Shown piece by piece: positions 44,501 through 55,308 of a stretch of 64,000 bases of DNA. Numbering within the stretch: the first letter of the stretch is position 1; every line of letters begins with the position of its first letter. The notes beneath the pieces are model-generated. The model had not been told where the DNA came from. It searched no databases and was given only the letters and a program-made list of their open reading frames with translations. Both the position numbers and the translations under genes were made by a program. The stretch is from Saussurea involucrata (Eukaryota > Streptophyta > Magnoliopsida > Asterales > Asteraceae). The stretch is from assembly GCA_033807775.1 (NCBI GenBank), contig CM066313.1:59431984-59495983 (forward strand). The letters run 5' to 3'.

Positions 44501-46843
44501 GGCATTAGTTATGGATTCTTTCTCTATTGGGCATCCTATCAACACTTCACCATCTATGGTCTCTGCCTCTTTCTCTTTTCTGTGGCTCACATCTCCTACC
44601 TCTGTTCTAGCTTCTTGGCTTTTTGCTAGAGAGTCAAAGCAGGGATGAGTCCCAACTAATTACTGTACATGGGGATGCTAGAGAGTCAAAGCAGGGATGA
44701 GTCCCAACTAATTACTGTAGGTTTCCTTGGTTTACCTGATCATCTTTATCTTCCTCAGAATCCACCTCTGAGACTATGACTGGTGGGGTTTTAGTGGTAG
44801 CTTTAGCCAGATCTTCTGGGCTTTCTCTTAGCACATCAAATCCAGGTTGTGTGAAGGGGTTCTGTTGAACTTCTGGTGTGCCAACTTGAATGTTCTGTGG
44901 GGTTTGGTCATCATCATCCAAGTCAGAAGAGATTTGGAAGTCTGATGCTTCTGTTGAATGATGAGATAGGGCTTCTGCGGTCCAGCCTGAAGGATCTAAA
45001 GAGTGTGTAATTCCGGGTTGTTGGAGGAAGGTGGAAAAGTCACCCTGATCTTCTGCATAGTTGATAGGTGAAGGGGATTGCAGAGGTTGCTCATGGGTTT
45101 CTTCTGCCAATTCAACTTCCTCTGCGATGGTTTGTAGGGGAGTGTGGGGTTTCTTTGATTTCTTCTTGCTCCTCCTTTTCTTTGGCTTGGGGGCACCCTC
45201 CTCAGAAAACTTGTGTTTTCTTTTCTTCTTTTTGTCTTTAGGAGGAGAGGGGGGTGTAGATGATCCAACCTTTGTGGCATGAGGTGCGGACTGTTGGGTT
45301 TGAACAGTAATGGTAGAGGTTCCCTCTGTCGTTTTCCTTTTCTTGTGAGCTTTCTTCTTCTTGGGAGTGGTGGCCGAAGACTTGCTCTTTGATGCAGAGG
45401 GAAGGATGGTGTTTCTCAGAGCATAAAAGTTGGCTTTTACTTGTTCATGTTTAGAGTAGGCCACTGCCCAATCTTCGTCAGACATCCTATCTACAACCTT
45501 ATTTCCTAAGGGGACTCCTATACGCGGGGGTGTCACAGGACATGGTTCTGGAGTCATATGATCGCGTATGTATTCTAGTTTAAGGGTTTCGTCGGTAGCA
45601 TATTCCAGAAGTTTCTTTGGCAGAGGTCTGCAGAATGGGTATTCATCTTCGTGCTCTGTTGGGGAGTTCTTTGTCATAGCATACATTCTGGTCGTTGGTC
45701 CTTCCATTGGCCATTTTTGTAGACGGAGCAGAGGCTCTAGAAGGACACCCAGAATACGCTGATATTGTAGAGGAGGTAGAGCATCGGTCTTGCGTCCTTT
45801 GGCCTTCTGGGAGGATATTCTTCGGTCAATGGTGTTAACCATTTCCTGCATCATTAGGGTGGCGTAGTCCAGAGGTAGATCGTAGTACACCCCGTACATA
45901 ATTGCCAAAATTTGGTGAGAAGATTGGTCTGGACTACCTACTTTTCCTGTTAGGCACCGATTTAGGATGGAGAAGAGCGTGTTCCACAGAGGGGGTAATA
46001 GATTTCTTCTGAAATCATTTCTTTTCCTTAGGGTTGTGTTGTATCCCAACATTTCAACAAACCTACAGAGCTCGGTGTCTGTGGGTTCCTCTGCGTATGC
46101 CTTTATCCCTAGAAGACCTCTTGTGGGTAGACTGAACTCAAGTGAGAACATAGTTCTGTTGAACTTGAGTTCAAGGTGCTCGGATTTGTCGGGTTTTGAG
46201 ATGTAGCCCTTGATCTGTCTATCTTCGGGGTCAAATCTGCTGCTTTGCCAGAATTGATTGAGATATCTGGCAGGTATTTTATCGACAGTTTTGTATAATA
46301 GGGGGTAAAGATAATGGTTTTCCAGAATGTGAAGAAGGATGGCATGTGCTTCCCCAAATGCGGTTTTTGAGGGAACCAGGTAGTAGTTATTGGGTTTTAA
46401 AGGAAGAACACTTTCAGAGTGTTCATGAGCGATGAAGTTTTGAAGATGGGTTGTCGGAGCAAAATCTGCTGTGTCGCCGGAGTTATCCTGTTAGGACACT
46501 GAAGTTGTCCTTTATAATAGAAAGTTTTGTAAAGCAATAGTTGTGTTAAAGGGCTTATGCTTAATTGTTGTAGCAAGTGATGAAGACTATAAATAGGCCT
46601 TTACTTGTAGTTTGTTAGTAGTGAATTCATTAATACAAGATGTAGATCTATAATCACTTTGTGTTCTCTCTAGGTTAGATTTTCTTTTCAATAATGTTCT
46701 TCATCTTCTTGTTACACAATACTTGGATTGTATGAAGATCATGGACCTAACATATCCTGTTCTAGGTTTCTGGCTATTTCTGGGTTCTGAGAATGCTCAG
46801 AATGGGTTGGGGAGTTCACCAGAGCATTGGAGGTGGATGTCAT
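41567..46843 (-). pseudogene. A post-pol gene, broken
   Basis: The start at 46843 follows a TATA box at 46965-46959. Codons near the N-terminus are split by solo LTR S (46489-46752). The longest open segment, 46151-44712, carries the N-terminal domain (MFSLEFSLPTRGLLG, FVEMLGYNTTLRKRNDF, LPPLWNTLFSILNRCLTGK) and a Lys-rich linker. A 56-bp tandem duplication at 44627-44718 introduces a stop. Further segments are 44431-43973, 43916-43047 (coiled coil, TLKELKSSFDSFAEV), 43019-42291 and 42334-41942 (C-terminal domain start, LRNLSPYDLPDLLNWTKEN). The natural stop is TGA at 41569-41567. Same unknown role as in family 1. Confidence 0.78.
46489..46752 (+). repeat. S: 264-bp solo LTR inside A's post-pol gene
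   Basis: The ends are TGTTAGGACAC and TGGACCTAACA (TGTTAGG/CCTAACA inverted) with a perfect duplication TATCC at 46484-46488 and 46753-46757. C, which lacks the insertion, reads straight through at this point (near 59948). A TATA box (CTATAAATAGG) near 46590 suggests plus orientation. Confidence 0.9.
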
Positions 46844-46958
46844 TGCTTTAAACTTGAAGAAAGAGAGTAGAAAATGGGAGTTGCAGGTTATTGCAAGGTT
46901 CGCTGGAGAAGATGAAGAGAGTAAGTTTGTAAACGTTTAGACAAAGTGGTAAGTTTGG

Positions 46959-47090
46959 TTTTATACTGAAGAGATCATGGTAGAATCTAAAGAGGTAATT
47001 AGGTGAAAGTGAATAATATTCGGGGTCCGCAATCAAGTACATACGGCTGGGTTCAACTTTCCAGGAGAACGTGTGCCATGTGCGTCCAAT
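46959..47090 (-). promoter_or_regulatory. Promoter-like block before the A post-pol gene
   Basis: Minus-strand TATAAAA (46965-46959) lies about 116 bp upstream of the start codon, with an ACGTG-containing segment (GCACACGTTCTCC) near 47075 further upstream. C has the same arrangement. TGACG, present in C, appears lost in A. Confidence 0.5.
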
Positions 47091-47110
47091 CAAAAAATGC
47101 CATCTCATGG

Positions 47111-48207
47111 ATGTCAGAGCACGATTAGATGGCGTGTGCGGCCCATTAATGCTTGGCGTGTGGATCTTTCTACTTTCAGATGACTGTCACTCTTCAGAAA
47201 TAACCCTCATGTTACAGATTTTCCAAAAGAAGCCAAGTATCAGAAACGACAGAAGCTCTGTAGCGGAATGAGCTCTGTGGTCTGAGGCTTGCTCTTTTTG
47301 GCTCCTTTTTGCTTGTATCTTTACCAAAAAAATGTTTGAAAAACACTTGGAAATGATCGATAGAACTTTAGTGCAAAACATGCATTCACAGAGGCTTTGA
47401 GGCTCTGTTGGAGCCAGCAGAGGCTCTATGAGTGAAAATTTCTCATAACTAAAGATTCATGAAACATTTTGATCATCCAAAGTTTTAATTGTTTTAAACA
47501 TTGTTTTTAGGACATCTTTGGAAATTAGTGTCCTAGAAAACTGTTTTGGAAACGATTTTGTGCGAGATACTCCCCTTTTTTAGTGTCTAGGTTGGACGAC
47601 AGAGACTCTTTGGTGGAGTGGGCTCTTCAACCAAAAGACTTTCTTCCAGCATCTTTGTGTGTGCATTTGTACATACGAATCCTTAAAGAAGACATTTAAG
47701 GTTGATCGATAGAGTTCCCGTATGAAATTTGCAGTTATAGAGGATCCGGCTTACAGAAGCTCTGTTGAGCTCAGCAGAGGCTCTATGACCTTAAATTTCT
47801 CATAAAGGAAGGCTCGAAAATCTTTTTCATCATTACTTGTTTGGAATGTCTTAAACAGTGTTTCTTAGACGTATTTGGAAATTGATGTCCTAGAAAATTG
47901 TTTTTCAAAAGGATTTGTACGAGATACTTACCTTTTGGCTCTCTTTTGTTTGGCAAAAATACCTGACTTCTGTAGATATGGTTGATCACATCTCTTCTTT
48001 GGCTCCCCCTTGAATGATCAACCTCTGTAGATCAGTTCAAGGACTCCTTCTGCTCCCCCTTGACCTATGCTTGGATCAAATGAGATAAGTAGTGCACAGA
48101 ACATAGGTCAAGCCTTACAGAACTCTTGATGATTAATAATTTACATACAGAAGAGTTTAAATATATATACATATTTACAAGTAGATCAAATCTTACTTAC
48201 AGAGGAT
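47111..48207 (-). other. A spacer between RNase H and post-pol, with an internal direct duplication
   Basis: No coding potential. Two diverged copies of a ~360-bp block are visible; TCCTAGAAAA followed by a GAGATACT motif occurs near 47540 and 47890, and CAGAGGCTCTATGA occurs in both. C has the same duplication (near 60690 and 61040), so it predates their separation. CAGAGG/CCTCTG half-sites are dense. Confidence 0.65.
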
Positions 48208-49458
48208 TCAACTCATATTAATCATTCCCAACTTACCCACCAAGAAAAGGAACCTTTTCTCCTCAAGTGCCTTGGTGAATAGGTCTGCAAGCTGGTATTC
48301 AGTGGATACAAAGTGCATTTCGATTGTACCATGTTCAACATGATGCTTCAGAAAGTGGTAACGGATATCGATATGCTTTGTTTTTTAGTGTTGTACTGGA
48401 TTGGCAAAGATGGCTATGGAACTTTATGAATCACAGAGGATGGGTATCTTGTATATGGTGTACCCATAGTCGGTTAGCTGAGTTTTCATCCACAGAACTT
48501 GGGAGCAACAGCTAGCAGCAGCGACATATTCAGCTTCTGCTGTAGATGTAGACACACGGTTTTGCTTCTTCGAAGTCCAACTTACTAGTTTACCACCCAG
48601 GAATTGACAACTCCCAGAGGTACTTTTTCGATGAAGCTTGCATCCTCCGTAATCTAAATCTGTGTATGCCTTAAGACCAAAACCAGAGTTCTTCGGATAC
48701 CAGAGCCCAAGATTTTCGGTCCCTTTTAGGTATTTGAAGATCCTCTTTACAACAATATAGTGGGATTCCTTTGGATTAGCTTGATATCTTGCATAGAGGC
48801 ATGTGACATACATTATATCAGGCCTACTTGCGGTTAATTATAACAGAGGCCCAATCATACCTCTATAGAACTTGCACTCTACAGATGTGCCATTTGGATC
48901 TGAGTATAACTTATTTCCAGTGGCGATTGGAGTCTTCATTATAGAGGCATCAGAGAGACTGTATTTTATAAGTATGTCAGAGACATATTTGGCTTGATTT
49001 AAAAAAATTCCCTCTGATGATTGTTTTACTTGGAGTCCTAGGAGGTTAGTTCTCCCATCATACTCATTTCAAACTCACTCTGCATGAGTTTTTCAAAATC
49101 TTTGCACTGTTGAGCATTTGTAGACCCAGAAATAATGCCATCCACATAAATCTGTATAAGCAGAATCTCATCACCTTTTCTTTTGTAAAACAAAGTTGTA
49201 TCTGTCGTACCTCTGTCATAATCATTATTGAGAAGAAAAGTTGAATGTCGTTCGTACCATGCTCTTGGAGCCTGTTTCAGTCCATACAGAGGTTTGTCGA
49301 GATAATAGACATATTTTGGGTACTTAGAACTTTCAAACCCTGGTGGCTGTTGGACGTATACTTCTTCTTGGATTTCACCATTCAGAAAGGCAGATTTTAC
49401 ATTCATCTGAAAGACTTTGAAACCTATGTGGGCTCCGAAGTCTAAGAAGATTCTTATT
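48208..49458 (-). pseudogene. A pol, 3' part: reverse transcriptase and RNase H
   Basis: On the minus strand RT starts at the B insertion (RIFLDFGAHIGFKVFQM) and continues through NVKSAFLNGEIQEEVYV. The catalytic motif reads YVDG (second Asp to Gly at 49139-49137). Small frameshifts lie near 49045 and 48835. RNase H (YTDLDYGGCKLHRKSTSG, AEAEYVAAASCCSQV) is open at 48813-48424, then a stop and frameshift precede the tail, whose natural end is 48208. Inactive. Confidence 0.9.
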
Positions 49459-50194
49459 TGTTGGTTCCTGTTTTGCTTTACAATGATGATTCTATCTAAT
49501 TAGTTCAAACAATATATAATGCGGAAGCATTTTAACGAACTAATAGATATAATGAGGTAGAATAACACACAATATTAAATATATGAAGTGTAAATAACAC
49601 AGATAAATAGCTCAATGATTCACTGTATTTGATATAATAAGAACACCGAAAGGTTTTAAAAGAATCTGCTCTAAAGGTGTGTGTGTCGTGCAAAGCTTAA
49701 TAGAAGAACTCAACATGAGTCGTCTATTTATACTAATTCTAAAGGGGACAAGTTATGGACAACAAGGACTGAAGGTACAAAGACACTATTCAGGTACTGT
49801 TGCAGGTACAACGTTAATTAAATGCACCGGCTTCTACTAAGGCTATGACCCATCAGAGTTTGACACGTGGAGTTGTCAGGTCACGCCTTTTACTATTGAT
49901 CTCCAGGATCTTCGTACAGCATAAATCGTGAGAAGCCCGATTGTCCTTGTGTAGAACTCTGGTCTTTTATACCACAGAGGCTCTGTCAAGTATGACAACG
50001 GCTTTGTGGCCTTGTCCGTATTGAAGACTCTTCTGTGCGATTCTTTATCTTCGGTTTTCTCGGTTACTCGGCAGAGCCTCTATCGAAGACTTCTATGCTT
50101 CGGTCTTCTCGGTGACTCGGCAGAGCCTCGGTCGAAGACTTCTATACTTAGCCTATTTTTCAATACTTCTATAAAAAGAGGATTGGAGCTAACA
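49459..50194 (-). repeat. B 3' LTR (736 bp)
   Basis: The plus strand reads TGTTGGTTCC to GGAGCTAACA. The left flank TTATT (49454-49458) is the candidate target site in A's RT. The polypurine tract of B (minus strand AGGGGGAGAT) abuts it at 50195-50204. Confidence 0.93.
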
Positions 50195-50380
50195 ATCTCC
50201 CCCTGAGTATTGAAAAATAAAAAATTGAACAATGCAAGGTTTTCTAGGCTAAGTACATAACAAGAGGTGAAATACAATACCTCAAAAGATTTTACTTTTC
50301 TTTCATACAGAATTATGCCAGAGGCACTTATATTTGATTACATTATGAAAGGAAAGATTTGCAGAGATTGGTAGAGGATA

Positions 50381-53300
50381 TCAGACGTTGGCGACATTGA
50401 AGTTGTTGAAACTTCTGTTGTCGAATCCTAACTCTCTAAGTTCGTGATATAATCTGATGCAGAGGTTTCTGAAGTTGATTACTTGGTCGATGACCTCTAT
50501 CAGTCTATCTGTGAGAGCCTGATTCATTTGCTATGTTCCTCTGTGCTCCACGAGGCTTTCTCTAAACTCTGTCAAAGTACTTATTTCGTACTTCTGACAG
50601 TCCATCTCTATGAACAGTTTTGAGTTCCCAGCAGGATCTTGATAGACTAACCCAACTCTTGGAGATGTAATAATCGAGTTCGGTATGGGAGAGGATGGGC
50701 AGTCATTTTCTGGTGGATGGAGATTTAGGTTTCTTACTCCAAGATCTCGTCCTAATTGGAAGTCGACAAGGTTGTATAGCATAAGTTTCTCACGCATGGC
50801 TTTCCTTATCACCCTGTATGCCCTTCGATGTGCATCTGTTGTGAAGTTCTCTTTTGTCCAGTTGAGAAGGTCGGGTAGGTCGTACGGACTTAGATTTCTC
50901 AGATCAGCATCTGAGAATTGGGTCACGGTTCTGTCCTCCCTTTTGACCTTATAGATGTTATAGGAAACCTTAGGTGTGGTTCTGGTTTAAGAAAATTTAC
51001 AGTAAAAGACCTTGTCGATTTTGGACTCTAAGAAGACTTGATATTTTGGCTTGGGTGTTGTTCTTGTGAAGGTGTTCTCGAGGTCAGCATGGAAATGGGG
51101 ATCTTGAATGGTTGTGGGCAGAATATCTCTGGCACTTCTGTTGTACATATATCTGTACACCACTTCTTCCATTTGTTGTGGAGGTGCACCAGGTGGAGGC
51201 ATGGGTTTGCGCAGAACATCCGTTCGCTTCTTGATTTGGGCCACTCGATCCTCTGTGACTTTTGCCTTCGGATCTAGAACAGGTATATTTGACAGAGGGG
51301 TAACACCGATAGCCCAGTCTTCTTGTTCTGGCTTTGGTGTCACATATGCATCGAAAGAGCTCTTCATCAATTTTTCTGCTGGTTGATGCTTGGGCTTCTT
51401 CTTCTTAGGTTCCTCTGTCATTATCCCCTTGCCTTTGTCTTTTGCCTTCGGCTGAAGATCTTCTTGTAGAGATGGGGTTGCCTCTGTGGGATTTATCTTT
51501 TGGATTTATGAGGGTGCCTCTGTAGTTTTGGGGGTTGCCTATGTAGGTTTTGGCACTTGTGTTTCTGAGGACTTGGTTGGTGAGGATTCTGTGGTTTTAC
51601 TCAGATGTTTCTTTTTGTGAGCAATGGTCTTGGTTCTGGTTTTGGGTGTGGGAGATAGATGTTTTGTTATTGCAGCTTTTGGTGTAGGGGATGGCAGTTT
51701 TGGTTCTTCTGGTGTTTTTGGTGTTGTAGAGGGGAGTTCTTGTGGCGATTTTGGTTTTGGTGATTGGGATGGTTGATCTTCTTTGGAGGATGTTAGAATT
51801 TGGAATTCTTCACGGGTTGGGACATCTGCTCCGAATACAGAGGTTGTTTCCACAGAGGTGGGTGTTGCCCTTGTGGTCTTTTGTTGTTGATCTTGGTTGG
51901 TTTCAGGTACTTGAGTTATGATTGGGGTTTCTTCAGAGGGTATTTCCACAGAGGTGGTTATTGCCTCTGTGGTCTGTTGTTGGTTTCCTCCTTGGGTTTG
52001 AGTTGGGGGAATTTGGTTTAGGGGTTCTGCTGATACTGGTGGAGCTGGTAGACCTCTGTTTGCAGCTTTCTCCCTTTGTTTCTCCCCCTCAGGATGATCT
52101 TATGGACTATCAGAGTCATCATCAGAGTCATCCTGACTCTTATCTTTAGTACCCTCTGCTCTGCATGATGCTTCAGGCTTCTTCGGTGGACTAGCACCCG
52201 CGGCTATCAGTTTTGCAGAAGCATCATCATAGAGACCAAGAAGAATTCCTAGCTCTGCCTGTGTGTTGAAGCGCATTTTTCCGATGCTCTTCTGAAAGTC
52301 CTTTACGTAATTGGCGTTGGCAGCAGTGAAGGCTTTGATTAGCTCTGTTACTTAATCGATCACTCCTTGGCCAAGTTCTGTGAGCTGAGCTCTGGTCATG
52401 TAGTTGAAGGATTTCATGGCCAGAGACTCTCTTGTTGTTTGTTCTTGAACTTGCTCTAAGGCCTTCTTCATGTCTCCAGTGTAAGGCCAGCAGGGGTGGA
52501 GGATTGTTCTTTCAGCTTTTCCAGGAAGTCTTTGAAAGAGCTTTGGAAGGCAGAGGTAGTGGCCTTTTAGAAGTTAGCAATAGCAGAGGGGGCAGAGGTT
52601 GTTGCAGCTATTCTCATCTGGGCTAGAGCATTTTGCACCTCTGTGGACAGGTTGTCCATTTTGGTGTTCATATCAGTAAAGGCCCGTGTAGTAACTTCTG
52701 CAAAAGAATCAAAAAAGCTTTTCAACTCTTTCAATGTGGTGTCCACAGAGGTGACAAGGGTTTGGAACTCATCCCTTGATACATGTGGACTTGGTGTAAC
52801 CTTTGGGGGAACACATTCATCCCCAGAGTGTGTCTATGTTCCTGAGACGCCTTCTTTCGCTCATGTTTTTATGTTGAGAGCGGAAGGACTTCCCTCTAAT
52901 CCTCGAGCAGAGGCTTTTTCAGCTTCAGACTCTATAGAGGTTCTATTAAGGACATTGTCTTGATCCACTCCAGAGGTGGGTACAAGAGTATCCTTAAGTT
53001 GACTCGGGGATTTGTCTAGAATCCCTTCGTCTTCGTGCACTCTAGGCCCCTCTGAAGGGCCTGTTGGACTTACGTGTGTGTGCGTGTCAGAGGAAACAAA
53101 TTCCTTTGTGGGGATTTCTGTTGTGATCTGGGGCAATTGATCACTTACTAAGGGCAAGTACTTTTGAGAGGACTCCTCTGGAATGGTTTCCCCGGCTAAG
53201 ATTGGCACAGAGGTAGAAAGAGTTACCTCTGCCAGGTCAGTTTGGGTTGGGGTCGAGCCATGATGCTCTTGTTCAATATTACCTTCTGCCACTAGACTGG

Positions 53301-54447
53301 CGGTAATAGACATGTGGGGTGCACTGGGAGTTGGTTGTGGGAGTGTGCCTCTTCTATTCCAGGCATCAGTTCTAGATTCTGCTTTTGTGGAGCATCCAAC
53401 CACTTCTTCTCCATTTATAGTCTCAACCTCTGTCGCTACCCTATGGCTCGGTGCTTCTATCCAAACTTCTGTTGATGCTCCTACACAAGTGCGTAAAGAG
53501 TCGTACATTGGATGTGAGCCAATTAATTGTCGTACGTAGGGATGCATAGGTCCTTCTTCACCCTGATCATCTTCTTCATCAGAGTCCACCTCTGAGACTA
53601 TGACTGGTGGGGTTTTGGTGGTGGTTTTAGCCAAATCCTCTGGGCTTGCTCGTAGCACATCAAAAGCAGGTTGGGTGAAGGGGTTCTGAAGTACCTCTGG
53701 TGTTGCAGACCGTATATTTTGTGGGGTTTGGTCATCCTCTTCCAAGTTAGAAGAGATTATGAAGTTTGGAGCTTCTGTTGATTGATGGGAGAGGGCTTCT
53801 GCGTTCCAGCCAGAAGTATCTAGTGTATCGGCGATTTCAGGATGCTCAAGGAAGGAGTTGAAGTCTCCCTGCTGGTCTGCAAAGTTGATAGGTGAAGGAG
53901 ATTGCAGAGGTTGTTCATTGGTTTTTTCGACCATTTCTGCATCCTCTGCGATGGTCCGTAGAGGGGTGTGAGGTTTCTTGGTATTCTTCTTGCTCCTTTT
54001 CCTTTTTGGCTTTGGGGCACACTCCTCTAAAGACTTGTGTTTTATTTTCTTCTTTTCTTTTGGAGGAGGGGGTTGTACAGAGGATCCTGCTTCTGTTGCA
54101 TGAGGAGGGGACTGTTGGGGTTGAGCAGCGCCGGTAGAGGAACCCTCTGTTGTCTTCCTCTTCTTGTGAGCCTTCTTCTTCTTAGGGGTGGAGGCAGAGG
54201 TTTTGCTCTTAGGATTAAAGGGGATTGTGTTTCGCAGAGCATAGAAGCTTTCTTGTACCTGTTCGTGCTTAACCAAGGCCACTGCCCATTCTTCGTCAGA
54301 CATTCTTTCTACAACCCTAGATCCTAAGGGGACTCCTAGACGCGGGGGTGTTACAGGACTCGGTTCTGGAGTCCTATGATCGCGTATGTATTCTAACTTA
54401 AGGGTCTTGTCTGTAGCGTATCCCATAAGTTTCTTTGGCAGAGGTCT
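50381..54447 (-). pseudogene. B post-pol gene, N-terminus cut off by C
   Basis: The open segment 54447-52861 starts at RPLPKKLMGYATD, inside the N-terminal domain, and runs through a Lys/Pro-rich linker and acidic segments to ARGLEGSP. After a stop, coiled-coil pieces follow (DTTLKELKSFFDSFAEVTT, near 52740) with frameshifts near 52575 and 52470. Segments 51949-51539, 51421-50987 and 50926-50531 hold the Thr/Pro/Lys linker and the C-terminal domain (LNLHPPENDCPSSPIPNS, DPAGNSKLFIEMD). The natural stop TGA is at 50383-50381. It is the best template in the window for the middle of the family 2 protein. Confidence 0.8.
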
Positions 54448-55157
54448 TGTTGGTTCCTGTTTTCTTAACAATGATCTTAACTTTCAGTTAGTTCAGATTT
54501 AGATATGGTGCGGAAGTTTATTTAAGAACTGAAAGATAATGTAAGGTAGAAGAACACAAAATATCAAATAAACAGTATGTAAGAACAGATGAATATCTCC
54601 AAGATTACTGTATTTGATATATATAAACAGTATGTAAGAACAAGAAATCTGCAGTTAATGATGTGTGTGAGAAGTGCAAAGCTTAATTATATATGTGTAT
54701 TTTCGTGGTATTAAGCTTAATAGAAGAACTCAACACGAGTCTTCTATTTATACTACTTGTAAAGGGGACATACTTTAGACATTAAGGACTGATCTACAGT
54801 AGACAAGATCGTATGAACAGTAGCAGGTATGATGTTCATTTAATGCGCATGTTCCAATTCTAACAGAGCCCTATCAGAGTTTGACACGTGTAGTTGATGT
54901 CAGGGCCCGCCTAGAACAAGTGGATGAACGGATCCTGGAACAGTAGAAAGTTATTTGTTAATCTTCTAAGTCTTTAGTATAAACCGCAGAGGCTCTGTCA
55001 AGGGTGACAGAGGTTCTGCGGCTCGGTCCTCTGTGAGAAGTACTTCTGCAGATCCTTGCCTTCGGTCTTCTTGGGTTCTTCTGGAGAGCCTCTGTGGGTT
55101 ACTTCTATACTTAGACTATTTTCAATACTTTCACAAATAGAAAGATTGGAGCTAACA
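54448..55157 (-). repeat. C 3' LTR (710 bp)
   Basis: It runs TGTTGGTTCC to GGAGCTAACA on the plus strand and is more diverged than A's and B's LTRs are from each other. The left flank GGTCT (54443-54447) is the candidate target site in B's post-pol gene. The polypurine tract abuts at 55158-55167. Confidence 0.92.
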
Positions 55158-55308
55158 ATCTCCCCCTAAGTAGTGAAAATAAAAAATTTGAATGTGCAAG
55201 TATTTTCTAAGTACAAGAACATTTTTCTTTTCACATTAGATTATGCCAGAGGCATTTACATTTGATTGTATTGAAAAGAAAAAATTACAGAGGATTTGTT
55301 TGACTGAC

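Larger units (their letters stand above)
40643..49458 (-). mobile_element. A: family 2 copia (Sirevirus-like) element, 3' two-thirds, nested in Q
   Basis: On the minus strand this shows RT, RNase H, a long spacer, a promoter-like block, a post-pol gene, a polypurine tract (AGGGGGAGAT, 41389-41380) and the 3' LTR. It is cut in RT at 49458 by the 3' LTR of B, so its 5' part lies right of the window beyond B, C, D and E. The outer LTR end at 40643 is ragged: the first bases expected from B's LTR (TGTTGGTTCC) are replaced by a T-rich run. Confidence 0.88.
49459..54447 (-). mobile_element. B: family 2 element, 3' part, nested in A and cut by C
   Basis: Only the 3' LTR and most of the post-pol gene are visible. 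At 54447 the post-pol reading frame meets the 3' LTR of C, so C landed in B. At 49458 B's own LTR meets A's RT, so B landed in A. All three run on the minus strand. Confidence 0.9.

Noticed and set aside
49459..55157. One element flanked by the LTRs at 49459-50194 and 54448-55157
   Set aside because: No PBS follows the LTR at 54448 on the minus strand. Instead it abuts mid-gene post-pol codons, so the two LTRs belong to different elements (B and C).
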